Positions 57,068 to 64,000 of a stretch of DNA of 64,000 nucleotides are shown piece after piece. The notes beneath the pieces were generated by a model, which worked only from the letters and a program-made list of their open reading frames with translations, had not been told where the DNA came from and made no database searches. Source of the DNA: Dryomyza anilis (taxonomy: Eukaryota > Arthropoda > Insecta > Diptera > Dryomyzidae); the NCBI GenBank assembly GCA_951804985.1, contig OX638133.1:34311963-34375962 (forward strand), read 5' to 3'. The position numbers and the translations under genes are program-made. Each line of letters starts with the position of its first letter. The stretch's first letter is position 1.

Positions 57068-57990
57068 CAAATTATATTAAATAACATAAATTATATAAAA
57101 TTAAATTACATTAAATTACATTAAATTATATTGAATTACATTAAATTACATTAAATTACATTAAATTACATTAAATTACATTAAATTACATTACATTAAA
57201 TTACATTAAATGACATTAATTACATTAAATTACATTAAATTACATTAAATTACATTAAACACTACATTACATTAAATTACATTAAATCACATTAAATTAC
57301 ATTAAATTACATTAAATTACATTAAATTACATCAAATTGCATTAAATTACATTAAATTACATAAAATTACATTAAATTACATTAAATTACATTAAATCAC
57401 ATTAAATTACATTAAATTACATTAAATTACATTAAATTACTTTAAATAACAATAAATAACATTAAATTACATTAAATTACATTAAATTACATTAAATTAC
57501 ATTAAATTACATTAAATTACATTACATTAAATTACATTAAATTACATTAAATTACATTAAATTACATTAAATTACATTAAATTACATTAAATTACATTAA
57601 ATTACATTAAATTACATTAAATTACATTAAATTACATTAAATTACATTAAATTACATTAAATTACATTAAATTACATTAAATTACATTAAATTACATTAA
57701 ATTACATTAAATTACATTAAATTACATTAAATTACATTAAATTACATTAAATTACATTAAATTACATTAAATTACATTAAATTACATTAAATTACATTAA
57801 ATCACATTAAATTACATTAAATTACATTAAATTACATTAAATGACATTAAATTACATTAAATTACATTAAATTACATTAAATCACAGTAAATTACATTAT
57901 ATTACATTAAATTACATTAAATTGCAATAAATTACATTAAATTACATTAAATTACATTGAATTACATTAAATTATATTGAATTACATCGA
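57068..57990. repeat. Decamer satellite (ATTACATTAA)n
   Basis: About 920 bp of a 10-bp unit, around 90 copies. It is nearly perfect between 57530 and 57800, with single-base variants (ATCACATTAA, ATGACATTAA) and occasional 5-bp shifts elsewhere. It lies in the semaphorin intron. No open frame is meaningful. Confidence 0.95.
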
Positions 57991-58139
57991 ATTATTATTA
58001 TATTCAATTTCATACTCGTAAATACTTAAATACAAAATGGCTAATATTTATCTCTATTTAAAAATGTCATGAAAAAAATGTTCGCATTCTGCTTTCTTAA
58101 AAAAACTGTGTTTTAAGCGGATTTTCTTTAATATTCGTA

Positions 58140-59320
58140 TCGTCATTTAAACACACTATGCTACACTTGAGTTTTTTGTTTGTTGATTTTATTTCATCGA
58201 TTTGTTTCATTTTGCCATTTTGTTTGTTGCCACGTTTTCTTGCAAAACTTTATTTGTTGACTTTGATTTTTTTGCTCTTCTGTTATGCTTCCAGTTTTTA
58301 TAGCAAATGTATTTTTATTACTGAGGTTTTTTTTTTTTTCATCTTTTTATAGTTATGCTCTTTTCTTCAAAAGCAACAAAATTAAAAAGTTTTTTTTTTT
58401 GGTTTGCTTTTTTTTTAACGTTATTCTTATTTTTATTTTTATTTTTTTTAATTGGACTTTGAAGTTATTTTTTCTTGCTATTAGGGTTTAATTAGTTTTC
58501 AAGTGTTGTTTTTATAGACTAAACTTTTGCCCTTCCGACATGCTTTGTTTCTTTGTTGCTTTTTGTACTTTTTGTTGTTGTTGTTGTTGTTTTCAAAAGA
58601 TTTCGCTCTTATATCTATAAGTCTTGTAAATCGTTTTTCGTTGTCGGTTAATAATCCGATTTGGTGTTTAGCAACAAAATCTTTTTCGAAGCTTATGGGG
58701 TTAAATTATTATCGGTCAATACTAAATTAGTTTTCGTATATAAAAAGGATTGAAAAAAAAATTAAAACCTTCGGTTTTGATACCAATTTCGGTTTTATTT
58801 TTCTTTGTTGCGATTTTGATTTTAGGTTTTATTACGAATAGGTTTTGGAATATCGTTTCCATGTTACATTTTCGGTTTCAATTTTGATTTTAATATTAGT
58901 TTTACATTTTTCAAATATCTTAAAATGATTCAATAATTATATAAATATATATTACATTACTCAAAAGCAGTTATACAACCCAATAATGTTTAGGCTATAA
59001 TGTGGCTATTTTATGATCACGAATAATAGCTCAAATATGCTTCTTTATGTATATAGTTACCACAATCGAATGCGTTTAACAGAGCGCCACAAAATTGCCA
59101 CCATTCCTCAAATGTATCCCAAAATACTACTTCAAATACATATACTATAGCATATATATAAACACATACACATTCACATGTAGCCAAATTACCGCTACGT
59201 GCTCGTCAGCAACAATACACAGACACACACACTCACAGAACAAATAGTGTTACCCATATGTAACAAAATAATAGCAATAATTTGTCTACTTTAACTTTTT
59301 CTTTGCCCCAAACTCACGCA
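58140..59320. other. T-rich intronic sequence
   Basis: Long poly-T/TTG-rich stretches, a (TTG)n block near 58573-58590 and a degenerate TTTCGGTTT repeat at 58765-58920. The hydrophobic open frames here are poly-T translations, not genes. Confidence 0.5.
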
Positions 59321-59749
59321 TACTCGTAAATTTATTTTTTTCGTATGCCCAACAGTTTTCCGAAAACTAACTGCATCCCGTCGACATAAAAGAGGATGAA
59401 AATATTAGGGTCTGTTTTCGCCAGCGAAATATGATGTCTACACAAAGGTAAAAACGTAAAAATTCAATGAATTTTCTGTGGTTCTGTGGTATGGTTTGGA
59501 ATAAGCCCACTTTATAAAAAAATTCCACGAAATTTCTACTGAAATAATTTTTTGTTTTATGTGAATTACGTTTCTTTGATGTTATACTTAAGATATAAAT
59601 AGATGATGTTACAGGTAATATATAATAATTCAAAAAACATACCACATATAATACAACATATAATTCAAAAAACATGAAAATCAATAAAAATTAATTTCAC
59701 AAAAATCCACAAATTACATAATTTATACAACTTATAGGTAATTCCACAT
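59321..59749. other. AT-rich intronic sequence
   Basis: Nothing supported. Confidence 0.35.
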
Positions 59750-60633
59750 CAAATCGACAGGGTTTTAAATTTTTTTCTTCGATTTTCATGAAATTTAGTT
59801 CACACCTTTGAGTAGATAAAAAAATATAAGTTGATTTTTTTTCGAAATTCGAAAATTTCACAAAATTATGATGCTTCAAAAAATCTCCCTTATATAGAAA
59901 AACACCTCTCCCAATTTCAGACAGTATATTTATAAATAAAAGAACTAATTTTGAAAAAAATTTGAGCCAAATCAAAATAGCTGCTTTTGCCGAAATTCAA
60001 GTTCGAAAATTTAACAATAACATAATAATTATAAACCGAATTAGAAAAAATAATGTAAACCAGAATGAAAAAACTACACTTAATTCTTAGAATAATAGAT
60101 ATCAAAAATAATCATTTTGCAACGATATTGACCTAGATAACTGCTTTCGAAGTTACCTCTATAAAGAATAGTTGTGGTTTTTTGAAGCATCATAATTTTG
60201 TGAAATTTTGCATTTTCGAAAAAAAAATCAACTTATATTTTTATTATCTATTCAAAGCCGCGGTAGCTCAGTGGTTAGTGCGTTGGACTGCGAGCCGAAA
60301 GGTCCCCGGTTCAAGCCTGGACTGGGGCTAACAACATCTTTTCATATAAACATTTTTCTATACCGCGCTACCTCTCGGCAGTAAATGGCAAACCTCCGAG
60401 AGTAAAAACATTGCCTATGAAAAGTTCTCACCCGCCGTTCGGATTCGGCAATAAACTGTAGGTCCCACCACTTTGAGTACAAATATAACACGCACAGCTA
60501 AAAATGGTGAGAGAGCTCGGCCTAAGTTCTTTCAGAACTGTAGTGCCAAACTATTATTATTATTCAAAGATGTAAACTAAATTTTATGAAAATCGAAGAA
60601 ATAATTTAAAACTCTGTCGATTTCATATAGAAT
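59750..60633. mobile_element. Fold-back element with a SINE in its right arm
   Basis: The left arm 59750-59883 (AAATCGACAGGGTTTTAAAT ... TTATGATGCTTCAAAAA) is the inverse of the right arm, 60179-60256 plus 60569-60633. The right arm is split by an S1 SINE at 60257-60560. About 295 bp of unrelated AT-rich loop separates the arms. The open frame 59697-59975 (minus) is arm sequence. Confidence 0.7.
60257..60560 (+). mobile_element. S1 SINE inserted in a fold-back arm
   Basis: The head GCCGCGGTAGCTCAGTGGTT folds as a tRNA-like structure: 72 nt, acceptor halves GCCGCGG/CTGGGGC with one mismatch and a G-U, anticodon position GCG (Arg-like). Box B is GGTTCAAGCC, and the body ends CAAACTATTATTATTA. 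TATTCAAA flanks it (60249-60256 and 60561-60568). This is the best-preserved S1 copy in the window. Confidence 0.8.
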
Positions 60634-60735
60634 TTATACATTGCACTTATAGCTCAAATTGTTTTTTCAGTTCTTTCTATGATCACTGTCTCTTTCTGCA
60701 ATAGAATCATTAATAGGTATCTCGTACAAACCACC

Positions 60736-61023
60736 TCAATTCTGCAGAACATCAACCTGTTTTAGAACCACAACACCTACTATAAAATTCCAGCTTAACC
60801 CTAAACTTAACCCTAATATTTTCTGATATTTAACAACTGTTTTTGCTGTATTAGATACTTTGTCAATAGTTCCGTCATCACCATTTACTGCATGAAATTC
60901 CATTTCAATATCTGCACCATCCTCACCAACAACTTTTTCAATACGCTCATTATTAACAGCACTATTTGAGATTGTGATGTGCTCTTTACCATTATTCCAA
61001 ATCCTCAACTTCACCCTTTCCTG
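60736..61023 (-). pseudogene. Unassigned protein-like open fragment
   Basis: A minus-strand frame of about 95 codons is open from 61023 to a stop at 60736. It contains KLRIWNNGKEHITISNS, EKVVGEDGADIEMEFHAV and DKVSNTAKTVVKYQKI, then a hydrophobic GLSLGLSWNFIVGVVVL stretch. The composition is far more protein-like than its surroundings, but there is no ATG at the start and no clear acceptor. I do not recognise the family; it may be a processed or transposed gene fragment. Confidence 0.3.
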
Positions 61024-62589
61024 CTATTTTTTTTTAAATTCTATAATTGCCACTAATATACACGCCATATAGCCGTAAAAGTCGCTATATACCATTCCAA
61101 GGTATAATAAAATACCTTCATCCTGCAAAAAACTGAAAAATATCACGAAAAAACTTTTATTTCGATTTTTTTTTGGTATTTTGCTTTGAAGCCTTTTTGT
61201 ATTAACAGCACCATTTTGATGTTTTTTTTTACACTAAGTTTTTTTTTTTTTCGTTTAAACTTTTCGTAACCAACTACGATCGTTGCAAGGCAGCTATACT
61301 GAAAACTCTATTGTTGCTCACGAAATTTCTTAAGTTTCAAGACAAACATTTGTGCCAAGTTTTACGTTTTAGGTCAGCTGGGCAGGGTTGTTGTCAAAGA
61401 GTATATGTATTTAAAAGGTTACTTTGCCGCTTACATTTTCAACACTTGTAAAAAGCATAGTTTTATTATTATCATTAAAAAAAAAGTAATGATTTGTAAA
61501 TATTGATTAATATAAAAAATACATATTTACTTTTGTTGATATTAAAAACTATTAAAAATACTTACAATAAACGCACCTTTAGTGCTTAGTTAAACACAAA
61601 ATCATAAACTAAAACTTATTAAAAAAAAAACTTTATATAAAATTATTTTCTTGCTTTACCCTTTTAGTATTATCATCGCATGTTGATTTTTTTTTAGCGT
61701 GTTTCCATCAATATTGTATTCCTTGGAAACGATAGAGTAAATGAAGTATTGTGGGGAAGAGCTGGTAAAATGTTGGGGTTCGCTTGCTCATAATATTCGC
61801 TATTAAACTTTTGCTTGTTTTTCTTTAATTAACAGCGTAAACATTTAATTTTGGTCCCGAATGTTTTACACCCAAAAAAATACACTTTTTTCTTATAGTT
61901 TTTTTGGTTTTCTTTTTAGTTACGCTATTTTATTTATTTTTTTTTTCTTTTTTTTCCTGCGTCTAAGAATATTGTTTGTTTTTGGGTGTTGCATAAAAAT
62001 TACCATGGATTCTGCTTTTGGGCTACTTTTGGGTTGCGCTTTACCGCCATTTCACTGAGTTTTTGGGGTTTGAGTTTTCGCGGTTTCGTCTCCAGCTGTT
62101 GGCGCGCGGTTTTTAAGTTTTTGGTGTTTGTTTTTCTTGTCGCTGTTAATTTATTTTACACTGTTGTTGTTGTCTTTAATTTCTTTTTTTTTGTGGTTTT
62201 TTGTTTTTGGTATTACGCGCCATGGGAACGATTTTGAGCTTTATATTATTTGAATTAACTGTTGTACAATTTTTTGCTTAACAGTTTGGTTTTTTGTTTA
62301 GGGATTTCTTGGATGAACTGTGGCATAATATTATGAACTTGTTTGCAAACTTGTTATAATACTTTTTAACCCTTTCAAATAGCTTTAATAAGGCAATTGG
62401 TAGTATAAGAATTAAAAAAAAATAAATCATTGGATATTTTAAATTATTGTATATTATAAATTTATTATAGATTTAATCATATAGTTTGAAAAATAAAGTT
62501 TTTACGAATTTAAATTAAATTTTAAAATTTTTTAGATTTTTTTTTTATATAATATGCAGTAGAAGTTTTTATAAACGAATTTCGAATAG
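61024..62589. other. T-rich intronic sequence
   Basis: Poly-T and TTTTTGGTTTT-rich; the frames 61861-62058 and 61986-62237 are low-complexity translations. Confidence 0.4.
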
Positions 62590-63865
62590 AAAAGTTCGCT
62601 TCAATTAAAATGGAAAGGTTCACCAAAAAAGTAATCACCAAGTGATCCTTTATTTCACAAAAAAACAAATTCTCGAATCATGAAAAATATAAACTTTAAC
62701 ACTACTAAAACTTCTATATATAAAGATTTTTTTTTTTTTTTTTTTTTTGGAATATCTACTAAGATCCACAGCACTCAGACAGACTATATCCATTGTTCTG
62801 TGAAATATATTCCCTACAATTTTGTGGTTAATATCACCACGAGCGCCCATGCCCAAGCCGGGATTCGAACCCGAGACCTGCAGAATGCAAGTCCAGCGCG
62901 CTACCTCTGGACTGCTGAGGCCGGCTATATATAAAGAAATACAAAGAAGCAATCACCAATCGATTCTATATTTCACGAAAGCAACATTTTCGAATCATGC
63001 AGAATATAAAAATTATCAAAACTTCTTTGTATTTAGAAACATGCAAAAATAATCACCAATCGATCCTATACTTCACGAAAACCACTTTTTGGAATCATGA
63101 AGAATATAAACGGTAACACTAACAAAGCTTCTTAAAATTAAGAAACTCAAAGAAGTATTCAAAAATCGTTCCTATATTTCACGAAAACAACTTCTTTGTA
63201 ATATGAAGAATTAAAACTTTAAGACTTCTAGATATTAATAAACAGAAATAAATAATCTCCAATTGATTATATACTTCACGTAAACAACTTATTCGATTCA
63301 TGAAGAATTAAACGTTAACACTATCAAAACTTTTTGATATTAAGAAAAACAAACAAGTTTTTGACAATCTAACCAGTATTTCACGAAAACAACTTCTTCG
63401 AAACATGAAGAATATCAACTTTAACACTAACAAAACTTCTAGATATTAAGAAACACAAAGAAGTAAGCATCAATCGATCATATACTTCAGAAAAAATACT
63501 TTTTGAATCATGAGGAATATTAACTTTTATATTCTTCATGATTTATGATACCAAAATTTCTTGATACACATTCTTGATAACACAAAGAAGTAATCACCAA
63601 TCGATCCTGTATTTCATGAAAACAACTTTTTTAAATCATGAAGAATATAAACACTATCAAAACTTCTTGATATTAAGAAACATAGAATTATTAAACAATC
63701 GATCATATATTTCATGAAAGAAACTTCTTTGAATCAAGCAGAATATAAACGTTAACACTATCTCAACTTCTGCACTCAAGTATAATATTTTAGGTATTAA
63801 GAAACACAAAGATGTAATCACCAATCGATCCTGTATTTCATGAAAACAACTTTTTTGAATCATGA
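62590..63865. repeat. Tandem array with unit of about 100-105 bp
   Basis: GAATCATGAAGAATATAAAC and close variants recur at about 62675, 62990, 63090, 63190, 63296, 63400, 63505, 63636, 63735 and 63858. Each is followed by TTAACACTATCAAAACTTCT, GATATTAAGAAACACAAAGA and AATCACCAATCGATCCTATA. The first interval is enlarged by a SINE at 62727-62924. Confidence 0.75.
62727..62924 (-). mobile_element. tRNA-derived SINE, second family (S2), with 13-bp target duplication
   Basis: Minus strand. The head CCGGCCTCAGCAGTCCAGAG includes box A TAGCGCGCTGG and an exact box B GGTTCGAATCC. A roughly 100-bp body ends in a poly-A tail (poly-T at 62727-62748 on plus). CTATATATAAAGA flanks it at 62714-62726 and 62925-62937. 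At 198 bp it looks complete and young. The 5' head is tRNA-like but not an intact tRNA gene. Confidence 0.8.
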
Positions 63866-63870
63866 TAAAT

Positions 63871-64000
63871 AATAGTTTGGTACTACAGTCCTATAAGAAC
63901 TTAGGCCCAGCTCTTTCCATTTTTGAGCTGTGCGTGCTATATTTGTACTCAAAGTGGTGGATCTACAGTTTATTGCCGTATCCGAACAGCGGGTGAGAGA
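63871..64000 (-). mobile_element. S1 SINE, cut by the window edge
   Basis: It begins ATAGTTTGGTACTACAG and continues through TACTCAAAGTGGTGGATC to CGAACAGCGGGTGAGAGA. The tRNA-like head would lie beyond 64000. Confidence 0.7.

Noticed and set aside
58158..58491. Multi-pass membrane proteins
   Set aside because: These are translations of poly-T/TTG-rich DNA with overlapping frames.
60257..60330. Functional tRNA gene (Arg-like) on the plus strand
   Set aside because: The cloverleaf has mismatches in the anticodon and T stems, and the unit is the head of a roughly 300-bp dispersed repeat with target duplications, so it is a SINE. The same applies at 15698-15770 and 29532-29604.

Overview
This window looks like nuclear DNA from a higher (schizophoran) fly. 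It is very AT-rich, has short GT-AG introns, Drosophila-style core-promoter motifs, and many copies of a mini-me/DINE-1-like repeat that carries (GTCY)n microsatellites next to a GATCAAGAATATATA core. The species cannot be fixed from sequence alone. Only four protein-coding loci can be supported; almost everything else is repeat, intron or unassigned intergenic DNA.

Left part (1-18 kb): three tandem minus-strand genes encode polypeptide N-acetylgalactosaminyltransferases (type II Golgi enzymes that start mucin-type O-glycosylation): 5232-7195, 10267-12236 and 13219-15146. Each has three exons of exactly 365, 781 and 660 coding bases and predicts a 601-residue protein with intact catalytic motifs and a C-terminal ricin-type lectin domain. 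Genes 2 and 3 also share about 200 bp of 5' flank, so they are the younger duplicates. Around them lie mini-me-like repeats, a truncated CR1/Jockey-type LINE inside one of them, an RTE-type LINE fragment, tRNA-derived SINEs and several inverted-repeat elements.

Middle (17-54 kb): a candidate noncoding exon with an Inr/MTE/DPE-like promoter sits at about 17.8-18.1 kb. No convincing coding sequence follows for 35 kb. The DNA holds a roughly 172-bp tandem array (24.1-25.3 kb), several MITE families (one with TIR CCCAGTCTGCCATGTC, one with TIR ATATCGTCGTTGTAG), a nested insertion at 30.1-30.8 kb, more mini-me-like copies, a 15-bp minisatellite and some GC-richer segments that may be regulatory.

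Right part (53.6-64 kb): a plus-strand exon carries a long 5' leader, an internal Inr+DPE promoter and the first 52 codons of a secreted protein that I read as a class-2 semaphorin (axon-guidance ligand). It ends in a good splice donor, and the rest of the gene lies beyond the window. The following intronic DNA holds a 0.9-kb decamer satellite, a fold-back element with a SINE in one arm, and a roughly 100-bp tandem array with a second SINE family inserted.

The coding genes show no obvious joint pathway beyond both making secretory-pathway products. I found no CRISPR array, rRNA gene or intact transposase. The most distinctive observations are the nested element with a 7-bp target duplication (30.1-30.8 kb), the SINE in a fold-back arm with its empty site preserved in the other arm, the apparent alternative promoters of the semaphorin locus, and the stop-free 60-bp intron in the first glycosyltransferase gene.
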